From Pelomyxa schiedti (lineage: Eukaryota; Evosea; Pelobiontida; Pelomyxidae), in the NCBI GenBank assembly GCA_020536535.1, contig JAHLWZ010001001.1:1-31198 (forward strand): DNA of 31,198 bases. The letters run 5' to 3'. Below the pieces are notes generated by a model, which was not told the DNA's origin, searched no databases, and saw only the letters and a program-made list of their open reading frames with translations. The stretch's first letter is position 1. Each line of letters opens with the position of its first letter. A program made the position numbers and the translations under genes. Positions 21,337-31,198 of this stretch are shown here, one piece after another.

Positions 21337-21531
21337 ACAAAATGCCGGTTTCTGTGAAAGACTGTGTTGGGTGTCTGGCAGTCTCTCAGCCCCCGAAACT
21401 GTAAGAACCCACAGCTGCGGGACAGGAAAAGACAACCGGTTGCATCGTGTTTGATTCTAACAAACAGGCAGCCACTCAGGGGGCATTTGCCGTTACGTCT
21501 AACACCGGGGAGGCTACCGACCCACTCACGC
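21337..21531. promoter_or_regulatory. Divergent promoter interval, 195 bp
   Basis: This separates the Roco start (minus) from the TMEM185-like start (plus). Both flanking frames stay open a little way into it, so either start could lie further out. No clear core promoter motif was recognised. Confidence 0.4.
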
Positions 21532-23041
21532 ATGCGGCGATACGATGGCGCCAGTTTCGGGGTGCTGGGTGTGGAGCTAGCCATCGTGCAGGTGCCACTC
21601 GCAGTCTTCACCGCGCTCATGTATGCCAAGGAGACCGGCGCTGTGACGTGGACGTGGTGGGCAATCTTCGCGCCGATGCTGCTCATTGCACTCTTGTTTG
21701 CGCTCGCTGGCACACAGAGGACGAGTGCCCCGCACACTGTGAGAGTCGCTTGTGTCCTTGGCGTCGTTTGCTTTGCTGCTACTATTCTTATGATCATTTT
21801 CAAGTGTGTTCTCATTCGTCTAGAAATTAATTATTTCCCTCGTCCATCGGCTATGTCTGTGGCTAACTCGTTATTTTTCTTTTCTTTTCTTTTCTTTTCT
21901 TTTCTTTTCTTTTCTTTTCTTTTCTTTTCTTTTCTTTTCTTTTCTTTTCTTTTGATTTTTTTTGTTTTATCAAGACTAGAGTACAACTCTGCTGTTCTAG
22001 AAAACTTGGTGATTCTATACATTCCAATTTGGGCTTTTCCATTGGTCACTATCCAAGCTTCATTGTACAAGTTTAAAGAAGTAATACTAGGCAGGGCTTG
22101 ACAGCAATTGGAATTTACTCCATATTTCGTGGAAGACAGCAAACGCGTCATGTTCTCCCAACTGGATCCCACAGTCAATTTGACATCTGGAGGAATACTG
22201 AGTATCACACCATTGGGGTAGGATTGATTTGCCTTGGTGTTCTTCTTGGTTTAATAGTTTCCCTAATATTTCTGAAAGAAACGGGGCTCCTTAATGCTTC
22301 ATGGTGGTGTACTTTTTCTTTCTTTAAAACAAAAATTAATAACTCAAACTTGTACCTTCACATTCTCACATCCATTTCCCCATTTAGGACTATTATTTTC
22401 GTGCCATGGTTAGTTTCTTATAAAGTACTGTAACTGTGTTTTTATTGCCCCCAGGTGGATTCTGGATTCCTTTTCGTTTATTGTTGGTGGATTCTTGATT
22501 CTTTTTACTCTTGGTGCACCCTCCGATGCTTTATTTCCGGTCCGATCATTTGTCCTCTCAGTCTTCGATACTCACCGATAGATAGATCTATCAATTGTTG
22601 AACTTTCTCGCAATTCTGCTTGCTTGCATGCTATTCGAGATTTTTTTAGCCATTCAGTTGGATGGTGATCGTAGCTTGGCGTATTACTCACCATACATTG
22701 CCGCCCTGGTAGCAGAATTCCTATTTGCCACATGTGGTATTGGAATGCTTATTGGCAAGAATCGTAGGAAGAGTTTATTCAAGAGGAGAAAGCCACTCAA
22801 ACCTGCCAAGTCACACAAACAACAGCACCACGAATACGACACCCTCCCACAAGAATCACAACCCCACAACCCCCAAAACATTTCTGTGCAAGTAAGTGAC
22901 ACCACCAGGTCTGCTTCAGCCACTACTACTGCTCCTACAACAAACACAACCACAGGCTTACCAGCCGTCACTGTTTTACCTAGCAATACTACCGCTGTTT
23001 CAGGAAGTACACCTGACAGCAACCCCTCATCAAGTTTGTGA
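21532..23041 (+). CDS. TMEM185-like multi-pass membrane protein
   Basis: Five exons, 21532-21803, 21975-22080, 22140-22306, 22455-22539 and 22586-23041, join in consistent phase and encode 361 residues, close to the roughly 350 of animal TMEM185A/B. Start MRRYDGASFGVLG. Several hydrophobic helices follow a repeated pattern of helix, short acidic loop, W, helix with P-x-W: TGAVTWTWWAIFAPMLL, LENLVILYIPIWAFPLV, TGLLNASWWWILDSF and LLACMLFEIFLAIQLDGDRS. After the last helix comes a basic patch (KNRRKSLFKRRKPLK) and a Thr/Ser/Asn-rich cytosolic-type tail. The family has no established biochemical activity. The first intron is the longest seen in this window (171 nt) because it carries a pentanucleotide repeat. 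Its 3' end converges on the TMEM86-like gene, 103 bp away. Confidence 0.82.
21874..21953. repeat. (TTTTC)n microsatellite in intron 1 of TMEM185-like gene
   Basis: About 16 near-perfect copies of TTTTC (AAAAG on the other strand) lie inside the 21804-21974 intron. On the plus, transcribed strand they form a long pyrimidine tract upstream of the 3' splice site ending TTTATCAAG. Confidence 0.97.
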
Positions 23042-23144
23042 AACTACAACCAAAAACTGTGAAGAGTGTTGTTTTATTCTTTTTTGTGTGTTTTTAACAT
23101 TGAGTTGAAACACAAAACTTGTTAGTACACTTTCTTTGTTGGGT

Positions 23145-24257
23145 TTAGTTCTTCCTGCTTAGTGTTCCTAGCACTACAGCAGCTTGACCCAAATGATACA
23201 AGGAATGTATGGCGAACGTGTGGGCCTGGGGTTCCTTCCATACAAATCTGTCACAGGCCAGAACAATATCAGAGTAGACAAGCATCGAGGCGCCAAACGC
23301 AATAGCGATTGAAGAGTAGTTCCATTTGAGTCCGCATCCACAGCGGCATGCATAAGTACTTCCAGGACCGGCAACAAGCGGGGTAATTGAGGTAAGTTTC
23401 ATAAAGGAAATCAAAATCATATATATCTGCAGTGTGAAAAGGAGTCAGCTCCATTAGAAAGGGTAAAACAGAGAATAAAAGTCACGCACTACAACGGGAA
23501 TGGCATCCGCAAGTCCCTGACTCCCAAGAACGTGGGACAGAACCCACAAGAATCCAGCCCAAGTCAAAGTGTAGTCCAATGTAACCCACACCCTGAATAG
23601 CATGCATTTCAAGTGCTTCGATGAGAACGTCGAGGGTGCCAATACCCTCCTGAGGGATGCTATGTTCCCCCACGTGAACTTCCACCCCTCGTTGAGGGTG
23701 TCGCTCCCCGCCAATGTCGTCGTGGGGGTTCCTGTTCGGCTGGCAGCAGCGGTTGCGTCGCCAGAAGAAGCGGGAGGGGAAGGGGAGGCGGGGATTATGG
23801 GACAGACCAGGTGCAACAAGGCATAGATGATCTGGACGCCAGCGAATGAGGCCACCCCAACTTTGAAGGCGACGTCGTCAGGCCCCGGGAGCATGAGGGC
23901 AATGTCTCCCACAAGTGAGAAACTCAGCGCCGCGAAGATCATCCACACCCTGACCCGCTTCGTCCTGGCGCGGGCCAGCGACCGGTACTTCGACCGCGTT
24001 TTCTCCTTCAGGTAGTTGTAGGACAGCTTCCCGACCGAGAGCGTCGCGGCGAGGGCGCTCAGCGACGCGATGAAGCCGGGCTTGAAGGCGTACTCGCACG
24101 TGGAGCCGTAGGACACGCAGCCCCAGTCGCACGCCGCGACGATCACGGAGAGAGCGGCGAGGGCGTAGACTTTGCCTGTAAGAAGCACCTTTTGCCTCAT
24201 TTTCTTGGCTGGGGAGGTTGGTGTATCCGAAATTATGGGTTGTTGTTGGGTTTGCAT
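23145..24257 (-). CDS. TMEM86/YhhN-family lysoplasmalogenase-like membrane protein
   Basis: Predicted integral membrane hydrolase of the YhhN family. Characterised members (TMEM86A/B) cleave the vinyl ether bond of lysoplasmalogens. Start MQTQQQPIISDTP at 24257. Family marks: SFSLVGDIALMLPG followed by FKVGVASFAGVQIIYALLHL, and in the last exon AIAFGASMLVYSDIVLACDR with SLYHLGQAAVVLG. Around seven hydrophobic helices are visible. An intron inside the second half (phase 0, after GLADAIP, acceptor CACTGCAG before IYMILISFMK) removes an in-frame stop at about 23454. A poorly conserved Ser/Ala/Thr-rich loop (about 23780-23690) separates helices and is likely a lineage insertion. The first exon is more GC-rich than its surroundings. 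Substrate is inferred from the family only. Confidence 0.82.
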
Positions 24258-24497
24258 CTTTAGGGTTGTTGTTGTGCGGGCTGTTGCGTGGTGGAAGAAG
24301 GGGAAGTTTTGTTTGTTTTGCCTTTTTTTTTTATTTTGTTGTTTTCTTACTGCTGCGTTGTTGTGATGGATCTGATGTGACGTTTATTTTTTCGGGCGTT
24401 CGTGAGAAGAAGCGCTAGAACGCGAAATTGAAACGTCCCAAATTTGGAAAGGATTATGAGACACGGCGTTTTCCATTGACAGACATAGATAACGGAT
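24258..24497. promoter_or_regulatory. Upstream interval of TMEM86-like gene
   Basis: These 240 bases between the TMEM86-like start and the galactosidase stop are T/G-rich on the plus strand (CTTTTTTTTTTATTTTG near 24322-24338). They serve as 5' flank for one gene and 3' flank for the other. No coding exon was recognised. Confidence 0.35.
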
Positions 24498-26239
24498 TTA
24501 GGATGTGGCTGTGAGAAGTAGCATCGCGGTGTCATGGGCACCAACTGTGGCGGTGTATTGGCCTGTGAAAACGCCCAGGTCCTTGTGCGAGTACAAATCA
24601 CGCACCTGATTGTGGGTGGGAATTGTGCCAAATTGAGCCAACAAATGTGAATAGACGGAACAAACCAGAACGGTAGTGGTGAATCCAAGCTCATAGAAAG
24701 ATATTGAAATCTTGGTGCTGAGCAATGGCCCCGGGTTGAATAGTGCCGCTGCTGCGCGTTTTGCTCCGGTGCTACTTACATCTAGCTGTCTGGCCCATAC
24801 CTGTTCCTCTTCACTGCAGTGTAGGCAGACTCCTTGTTGCCCAAGGGCGTCTTGTGAAACTGGAATATGTGTTAATCTCATGGGTTTGGAATGATATCTC
24901 AGGGAGGATGAACCTGCAATTATCTCAGAGTTTTGCAAAATGGTAACTGAATCCGCAGATATATCCCGCAAGTCATTGGACATTAACATCGGTGATGCCC
25001 ATATAGCTGATTGTGATATTGAATTAGTCGACTAGGGTATTATTCCATACACCAAAGGGCCATTTGTGTTCGTTGTTCAGGCAACGATAGCCCAAAGTCT
25101 CCGATGATAAGCATATCTTATAGCACTATCAGGTCAAAATTTGCATGTGTAGTAGTAATACCCATGTCATTCCATGCACCCGGTTTGGCCCATGGATATA
25201 ACGATTCTTGATTCTGGGCAACCCAGTGAATGATATCAAGCACACTTGCCCATGAGTCTTGAATATCGTTATACATTCTCCAGAGATTACATGTCTGGAA
25301 GGAATAACTAAACTAGTATGACGAAGTAACATTACCTCAGCAATCAGTTCCCAGTTAATGGGAAGCTCAGCCAAACGTTGATCTAAATAAAGAATGAGAA
25401 TGCTCTAAATCTATAGAGACTAACAATCTGGCCAGCTACAACTATAGATCATCGGTCGACCTGATTCATTCAAATAATGCTCCATTTCAGTGTACCCATC
25501 ATCCATGGTTGCAGGGTCAGCATAACAGCCATCAAGTTTAAGCATATCAACTCCCCTAACACTGTGTGAATAGGCACCCCTAAGGATCAAATGCAAACCA
25601 GCTAGCAAAAGTATTTGCATCGAGTTCAAGGTAATCGATGGAGCCAGGATACCCTCCACACGTATAGTTTCCATAATCTCCATAAATTCCAAGAAGTAAC
25701 CTGGAGAAATTGAAAAGAACAACTACCTAAACTTAAAAGTACCCTCTGTCATGCATGTACTGAGCCAACCACGGAATTCCATGTGGGAATCTATCTGGAT
25801 CAGCCACAAGGGTTCCATCAGTGGCTCGCTCCTTTGAGGTCCAGCAATCGTCTATATTAACCAATTTATATCCTAAATCCTGGAAGCAAATCAATGAAAA
25901 AGTCAGTGAACAAGGGAATAAGAACACCCACTCTGTATCCATCAGCAACCAACCTATCTGCCATGTCCGTGAACAGCTTTTCAGAGATACAATCATCAGG
26001 GTATGTGGTGCAGTCAATTTCGCACCTGAACCTCTCCCAAGCAAGCCAACCCACTACAAGCAGTCACTCACCATAAAGAAAAAAAAAAAACAACGCAGTA
26101 ACTAGTGAATAAAGGAGCGTGACGAAAACGGATTTGGGTGGGGTTAACTTGGTGGGGTTAGAGCCAGTCCATTGTCCAAACCACGCACAACAATGAACAA
26201 ACAACAAAACAAGCCCACAACCACAACCAATGGTTTCAT
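24498..26239 (-). CDS. GH27 alpha-galactosidase / alpha-N-acetylgalactosaminidase
   Basis: Predicted lysosomal or secreted exo-glycosidase that removes terminal alpha-galactose or alpha-GalNAc. The first exon gives a signal peptide ([18 protein letters not shown]) and [10 protein letters not shown], splicing (A|TG) to [15 protein letters not shown]. Next come [49 protein letters not shown], the nucleophile region [34 protein letters not shown] (acid/base Asp), [48 protein letters not shown] and the C-terminal [11 protein letters not shown], ending at TAA 24498. Both catalytic Asp are present and the length (about 430) is normal. The family's GGWNDPDM reads GAWNDMDM. At least seven short introns, all GT-AG. 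The residues that separate galactosidase from GalNAcase specificity were not resolved. Confidence 0.93.
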
Positions 26240-26347
26240 TTATCGAAAAGTTTTTCGTTTTTTTCCCTGTCCGTGGTTTTTTGCAGGCATTTGGCTAGGA
26301 TAACAGGGTTTTTTGTTACAGGCGAGACACAAATTGAGGAGAATGGG

Positions 26348-27214
26348 TTAGAGTAGTGTGTGGAGATTGTTGCATATGGATTTGGCAAGGTGCACTGATC
26401 GTCCAGCAGGCCCATCTCGTGATATTGACATAACCACATATTCATCTGTTGCACAGGCAGTAATGTTATGTCTAGAGTACATGGAATAAAGTGCGCCATG
26501 AATCCATTCTTCTGATATTTTGGCTGTTATGTACTTCTGCCCTCTTATTGGAATGAAGGGAACTTTTCCGCAAGGGATACTTCCCGCTCAAGAGAATTTC
26601 GGAGATTATTAAGGTAAAGTGTCTTCCAGTCACATTTTCACCGGCTTCCTTGATGTCATTGTGGAAACAAACCATGTAGAATATCTTAGGTATCAGATTT
26701 AACGAATGTTGAGTTGAGTGAAATTGGCTCACTTGTTGTTCATTGCTCACAAAGAAATGCCACCATGTTTTGCAAACAAGCTGGAAAGCCACCAGTGCCT
26801 TATTGTCCAAAAACCCACATATGTGCAAAAGTGGACCAGCAGATAGGGTCCCAAGTGTTCCGTCTGGCCACCACTCCCTTCTACAGCAACAGCCTGAAAA
26901 TCAATAAGTCAAACAGAAGCGAAAAAGTTTGACAGTGTCAAACCTTTGTCCTTGGTGGACACAGAATTCTAGGAATTTTATCTCCTCAGGAAGAATACCA
27001 ATGTTGCTTGCATTCAGGGAACCCAGATACCCGGAGTAAAACAAGCTGCCACTACCTTTCCATCATTCCTCGCCACCACCTATATTATGTAACGATGACA
27101 GGTGCACTCAGGTCCTAAAACATGTTGATGAGTGCACCACAGAGCATTAACCAATCCGTTCCAACACACTGAGGCTCAAATTCACACCACATCAAAGGGC
27201 ACAACGCTCGACAT
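26348..27214 (-). CDS. Small F-box-like protein
   Basis: A best-fit model of about 190-200 residues. Start MSSVVPFDV at 27214, a 5' exon reading VVARNDGK then EIKFLEFCVHQGQ, then REWWPDGTLGTL and the F-box-like helix set PLLHICGFLDNKALVAFQLV with CKTWWHFF. The last exon reads GKVPFIPIRGQKYITAKISE, EEWIHGALYSMYSRHNIT and ends ICNNLHTLL at TAA 26348. An F-box would bind Skp1 in an SCF ubiquitin ligase. The C-terminal part, normally the substrate-binding domain, is not one I recognise. Splice sites are phase-consistent but rest on motif reading alone for the 5' exons, so the N-terminus is the weakest part. Confidence 0.55.
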
Positions 27215-27454
27215 TGTAATGAATTCCCTCAGTCTCTCTTCGGCAGTTGTCGGCCTCGTTCTATCTGAAAGACGGCATGATGACACTTGGGTTGCAATCA
27301 CACAAAATTTCGGCTAAGACACGAGGCGGTAAAAGTACAAGTGTTATTTATTTCTAGAGAGCTATAACCACTGGTTTGAGTTCCAATTGGCGCTTGGCTG
27401 TAAGGACTCTGATTTTTTCTTCCACTCCTGGTTTGAGTGAGAATTTGTTACTTG
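27215..27454. promoter_or_regulatory. Spacer between F-box start and RWP-RK stop
   Basis: This 240-bp stretch is the 5' flank of the F-box gene and the 3' flank of the RWP-RK gene. It contains only short open frames without family similarity. Confidence 0.35.
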
Positions 27455-28332
27455 TTAAAAATTACGCCGACCTGGAGGAACAGGCATTCCAGCTGGGACA
27501 CTGCTCTTAGCCAAGAGAATTTCTTTGTCAAGCTGCTTTATCCTCCTGTAGGGCCACTTCCTTTCTTTGTGGACAACAGCTGCAAAGTGTTTGCTCAATG
27601 TTGTATTCTTCATGCCTAGTTTTGCTGCAGCATCCTTCTGTGGCATACATAGGTATTCTGTTATATCAACATAGCGGCGAGAGGCGGAGCCTTTTGTGAG
27701 TAAAAGCTCAGTCCGGGAGCTCCCGTTAACACGCGTGCATGCCTTTGTTCAAAAATCAGTACGATTGTGATACATAGATACCAAGTGCACAAACCTCTGG
27801 GAGGGTAAGGCATTCGGGACTCGGGATATCTGATGCCGAGTTGTCAGATACTGTTGGAGAGTGGAGTGGCGAGCCACGGGGCGGTGAAACCGTGATAGTG
27901 GATGTGCAAGAGGAAGTTACAGAGCCGACTGTAGTCGTTGTTGTTGTACTAGAAGTCAAGAGGTGAATTAGGGCTGAGTAGAAACTGAGAGGCGCTCGGT
28001 GAGTTCCCACAGAAAGCCTCGCATGAAATAGAGGACGGGGTAACTGTGCCTGGTGTAGAGCCTGTGGAAGTTAAACAAGTCGGAATTACGATGGTCTACG
28101 TACATTGCCAAATTACGGGAGACTGATTTTCGAAACGAAACGCCTCTCTTAGGTGTGTTTCTTGCTCTGGCGACACACAAGCGGCAGGGGGTGGCGGCAC
28201 CAAATTGTGCATAGAAAGAGAACCACATCGGTTGTGCGATTCGTGTTCGACCTGCTGCTGTATGAGCTCCTGCAGACGTACGAGTAGTTGCTTCGGTTCA
28301 AGCGAATTAGAGCTATTTTGGGAGGACCTCAT
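27455..28332 (-). CDS. RWP-RK domain transcription factor
   Basis: Predicted nuclear DNA-binding protein of the RWP-RK family (plant NIN-like and RKD proteins; also known from Dictyostelium). Start MRSSQNSSNSLEPKQLLVRL at 28332, with a Gln-rich helical N-terminus. A phase-0 intron (donor after ENQSP) leads to a Thr/Ser/Pro-rich middle, and a second phase-0 intron (after CLTLPE) leads to the last exon carrying the domain: RRYVDITEYLCMPQKDAAAK, LGMKNTTLSKHF and the signature ERKWPYRRIKQLDKEI, in which KWPYRR stands for RWPYRK. The protein stops 20 residues later (VPAGMPVPPGRRNF). It is small, about 220 residues, with no PB1 or GAF domain, so it resembles stand-alone RKD-type members and not full NIN-like proteins. 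Confidence 0.87.
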
Positions 28333-28576
28333 GAGTTTTCCCGTGGTTTTCGGTTAGTTTTTAAAATGGGCCAGTTTTCTGTTGGATTTCAGCTGGTTTT
28401 CGGGGATGTGCTAAATTTAGATTCGTCATAGGTATTTCGGGAAAGCAAAAGGAAAACGAAGTCAATTGAGCAAACGCTTTTAATAACGTGTGTTCAAAGG
28501 CACTTGCGTGAGCTGAAGCGGTTCCTGTTTGGGTGTGTGTTTGCGTAGTTTTTGGTGATCCACCAACTTGATCTCG
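28333..28576. promoter_or_regulatory. Upstream interval of RWP-RK gene
   Basis: These 244 bases separate the RWP-RK start from the stop of the next minus-strand gene. A repeated TTTTCGG/GGTTTTC motif occurs between 28338 and 28402. No coding sequence was recognised. Confidence 0.4.
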
Positions 28577-30929
28577 CTAGGGTAGCTGCGGAGGCAGGAA
28601 GGAACCGGGCATATGAAAACGCTTTGGGTGCTCAAATGGTCCACCTTTGACAGGGTTCCCTTGCATCTGATTGTGTTCGTGAGGTGAAATGAGAAGATGA
28701 GGAGAAATTACATTGGGCAAGAGGAAACCGTCAATGATTGAGCACACCTCCGGCACAAAGCGTGCATACAGGGTTGCTAGGTGACTTTCAGTTTCGGGGG
28801 TGTATTAATTAAATTGACTACCAATATCGAGTACTGCCAAATTGGGAATGAACACTTGGAACATATGTGCGGTGGCCCACCGGGTCTGTGCTGAATTGCT
28901 TCACCAATAATTTCTACTTCGGCATTTTCTAGAGCTTGAATTTCGAATCGAGCCACTGACTGATACTTCTAGTATAAAGGTTAGCTTTAAGTAATTGACT
29001 GGTAGTACCAGATAGCCATGCTCAGAGGTCTTCTCAGAGTCCACTTGGATGAAAAGATTTAATTTTGTGCAGAAACTTATACTTAGTTTACATAAGGAGG
29101 ATGTGTGGGAACTTTTTTGGGGTTGACAAGAACGAAGACAAAGCCTTGCGAACAATTACAATATGGTGGAAAATTCGTCATCACGTTTCACATTACAGGA
29201 AGAAGGCTGTAAGAGCTATATCCATACCCGGTTGAGTCTGTTGAATGGTAGAAGAAAAACTAGTCCCACCTTGATTCCCAAAAGTGACAACCGGTTGTGA
29301 ACAGTTTGTCCCAATATCACCATTGTGTGCCAAAGATATGTTACATGAAGTTCTGTACTGGAGCTCGAATGGTTGCACTTCATTGAAATGCGCAGTGCAT
29401 CCAAGTTTGAGGTTTGAGTTTGAGCCGGGAAGAGACTGAAATTCTCTTTCTGTCTGTGGCTCCAAAACAATGGGGGGTGCCATAGAGTTGGAAACAAATC
29501 CACCAATATGTGAACCCGCTCCACCAAGGTTTGCATTCGGTTCTGCCAGCGGTTGATGAAAATCAGTCCGTGTCCGTTCTACGGGCTGTCTTTGAGTTTC
29601 AGGCACTGGTTCGTTCTGAGAAATTGGTCTTCTGTATATCTCCAGTGTTTTATCTTTATCACACTGCGAGGTGCTGACTGATGGAACTGGGGGAGAGTTT
29701 ACTTGGTCAGACAGGGATATATCTGAGGCTGGAAAGGACTGAGCCGGTGAAATTTGCACAAAATCATTTTTGGCAGTTACCAGGTCAGAATGTTGCTGCA
29801 GAGTTTCAACCATTGTACCAGATGAAGTTATCATTTCCGAATCGAGTTGTTGAGCAGTCTTGAGGGACGCTGCCTCTGGCAGGTTAACTTCGTGGTCATA
29901 GTCATCCAATTTGGTTGATGTTCCACTGTCCACACTCAACAGCATCGCGCTTTGGTTACAGCTATCGTGTTCACCTTGTACCTGCATCTGAATCAACTCC
30001 TGGTGCTCACACATTGGTCCTTCAGAGGCCTGCGGTTGTGTATCTTGATTGTGTTTATCTTGACTTTGCTCCTGCACTGGGTCTTGGTTTTGTTTGTCCT
30101 GATTTGTCTGCCACTGGGCCTGGCATACCACGTCGTCCCAATCCTGTTTCATCCTAGCACCCCACGTTGATTCCAACAATGACGAAGATGCAGGTGCAGA
30201 CAAAGAGGTGGTGCACAGAAACCGTTGCATCACCAAAGGTTTGTCTTGATCGCTCGTGTCATTAGTTCCGTCTTTCCTTCTGCAGTCCGACGGCAGCTCC
30301 GCCTCCTTTTCGGCTACTTCGCCCTCAGTATCTCCACATCCTTTCTCGCCGCAGCCGGTGATTTTGACCTGCTGCTGCCGCGAGTCGCCGTCGCAATGCG
30401 ATGCAATGGCCGGGGCCCCGTGCTGCGAGACAGGGGATGAGTCCAGAGACGGCAGCGGGGGCGACGGCGAGCACCGGTAGCCTCCGCTCCCGCCCTCGCC
30501 CTCGTCATCGTCCTCCTCCAGCTCATACAACTCGGCCAGCTGGCTCCCGTCGCTCCCTGCCCCCGTAACCATCGCCATCGCCGCCGCAGCACCCATTCCC
30601 AGTCCCAGTCCCGCCTCGTGCGCTCCGAGTGGGATCGCCAGATCCGCCCCCGCTGCGTCGGCTCCGCGCGTCGCCTTCCCGGTAGCCGCCGGCCCCGCCG
30701 CCACGGCAGATCTCGCTGCAGTGGCGCCGGTGGATCCGATCAGGCACTCGAACGGCACCATCGCCGCCGAGTACGAGGGAGGCTGAGGCTGCGGCTGCGG
30801 ATGCGGCTGCGACGGGGAGTTGTGTCGCCGCGGCGCTGCTGCCCCCAACGCGACGCCGCTCGTGGACGTGGTGGGGTGCGCCTCTGAGGTCGTCGGTGAG
30901 GTACAATGACCATCGTGATTTGTGGTCAT
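28577..30929 (-). CDS. Long Q/S/P-rich protein of unknown function
   Basis: I do not recognise this protein. Start MTTNHDGHCTSPTTSEA at 30929. The first exon encodes almost 575 residues of low-complexity sequence: Pro/Gln repeats (QPHPQPQPQPP), Ala/Gly-rich segments, an acidic stretch (ELEEDDDEGEGG) and a QDKQNQDPVQEQSQDKHNQD-type Gln/Asp region. Short exons follow, with better-conserved-looking sequence: FVFVLVNPKKVPTHPPY, KTSEHGYLYQSVARFEIQAL, ENAEVEIIGEAIQHRPGGPP, HLATLYARFVPEVCSIIDGF and the C-terminus HMPGSFLPPQLP ending at TAG 28577. The architecture, a disordered Gln-rich region followed by a compact C-terminal module, is common in transcriptional regulators, but that is only analogy. 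The 5' third is distinctly GC-rich. The junctions between 29200 and 28600 are inferred from phase. Confidence 0.65.
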
Positions 30930-31198
30930 TGTCGCGGGGTGTCTCTTTTTTTTTGTTTTGGCGTCCTAGTATTTTTTTCGTCAATTCTAGGAAAGGCAAC
31001 TCAATGGGAACCGCGTTTGGTTTAGATTTTTAGAAAAAAAGATGATTCTCTCTACGCGGAGGAGAAAGAGTGATTTGATTTGTGTTCCACCCAAAAGTCG
31101 CTCTATTCGCTACCTTGGGTGGTTTCCGTTGTATTTGTTGTTTTTTTTATTGTTGTAAGTTGGGTAATAGGGGAAAATTAGGTTTGTATAGTAATACA
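30930..31198. promoter_or_regulatory. 5' flank of the Q/S/P-rich gene
   Basis: This T-rich, gene-free end of the window includes T runs at 30948-30955, 30971-30977 and 31141-31148. It probably contains the 5' UTR and promoter of the minus-strand gene ending here. No exon was recognised. Confidence 0.4.

Noticed and set aside
28990-29100. Apparent phase conflict in the Q/S/P-rich gene
   Set aside because: An acceptor at GGACTCTGAG joins PPY to KTSEHGYL in phase 0, so an error or non-canonical intron need not be invoked.
30618-30887. Arg-rich plus-strand open frame in the GC-rich 5' part of the Q/S/P-rich gene
   Set aside because: Its RRRLRLRLRMRLRR-type content is the antisense of the Pro/Gln repeat coded on the minus strand.

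Overview
This is a gene-dense stretch of nuclear DNA from a protist. I reconstruct 13 protein genes in 31 kb, nearly all split by very short introns (mostly 41-75 nt, GT-AG, with at least one clear GC-AG). The gene set fits an amoebozoan best: a Roco kinase, an RWP-RK transcription factor (known from plants and amoebozoans, absent from animals and fungi), a PTEN-like phosphatase, a pantetheinase/biotinidase-type amidase, TMEM185- and TMEM86-type membrane proteins, and a GH27 galactosidase. The lineage is an inference; no rRNA or organelle marker is present.

Layout, left to right: a minisatellite (1-320) and a gene-free flank; a DH-PH RhoGEF on the minus strand; a divergent secreted vanin-like amidase (+) only 80 bp away; a CFIm68/CPSF6-like mRNA 3'-end processing factor (-); a divergent ankyrin protein with a possible myristoylation site (+); then a minus-strand run of a PP2C-type phosphatase with a coiled coil, a PTEN-C2-PH phosphatase and a very large Roco kinase. 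On the right are a TMEM185-like membrane protein (+) with a (TTTTC)n repeat in its first intron, a TMEM86-like lysoplasmalogenase (-), an alpha-galactosidase (-), a small F-box protein (-), an RWP-RK factor (-) and a long Q/S/P-rich protein of unknown function (-).

The most unusual object is the Roco gene (15867-21336). It reads as Rab-like GTPase, leucine-rich repeats, Roc GTPase, COR, TKL-type kinase, WD40-like propeller and a ubiquitin-like tail. One polypeptide therefore carries two GTPase modules and a kinase, and the first GTPase has lost its DxxGQ switch II motif. Next to it, the PTEN homologue carries a C-terminal PH domain and a changed P-loop. Several genes act in phosphoinositide, small-GTPase and phosphorylation signalling (RhoGEF, PTEN, Roco, PP2C), but nothing in the sequence shows that they are co-regulated.

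Quality caveats: two genes need a single-base frame correction, both at runs of C/G (1151-1155 and 4595-4600), which looks more like consensus error than decay. Exon boundaries were placed by eye from splice motifs and family similarity. Gene ends are generally firmer than individual internal junctions.
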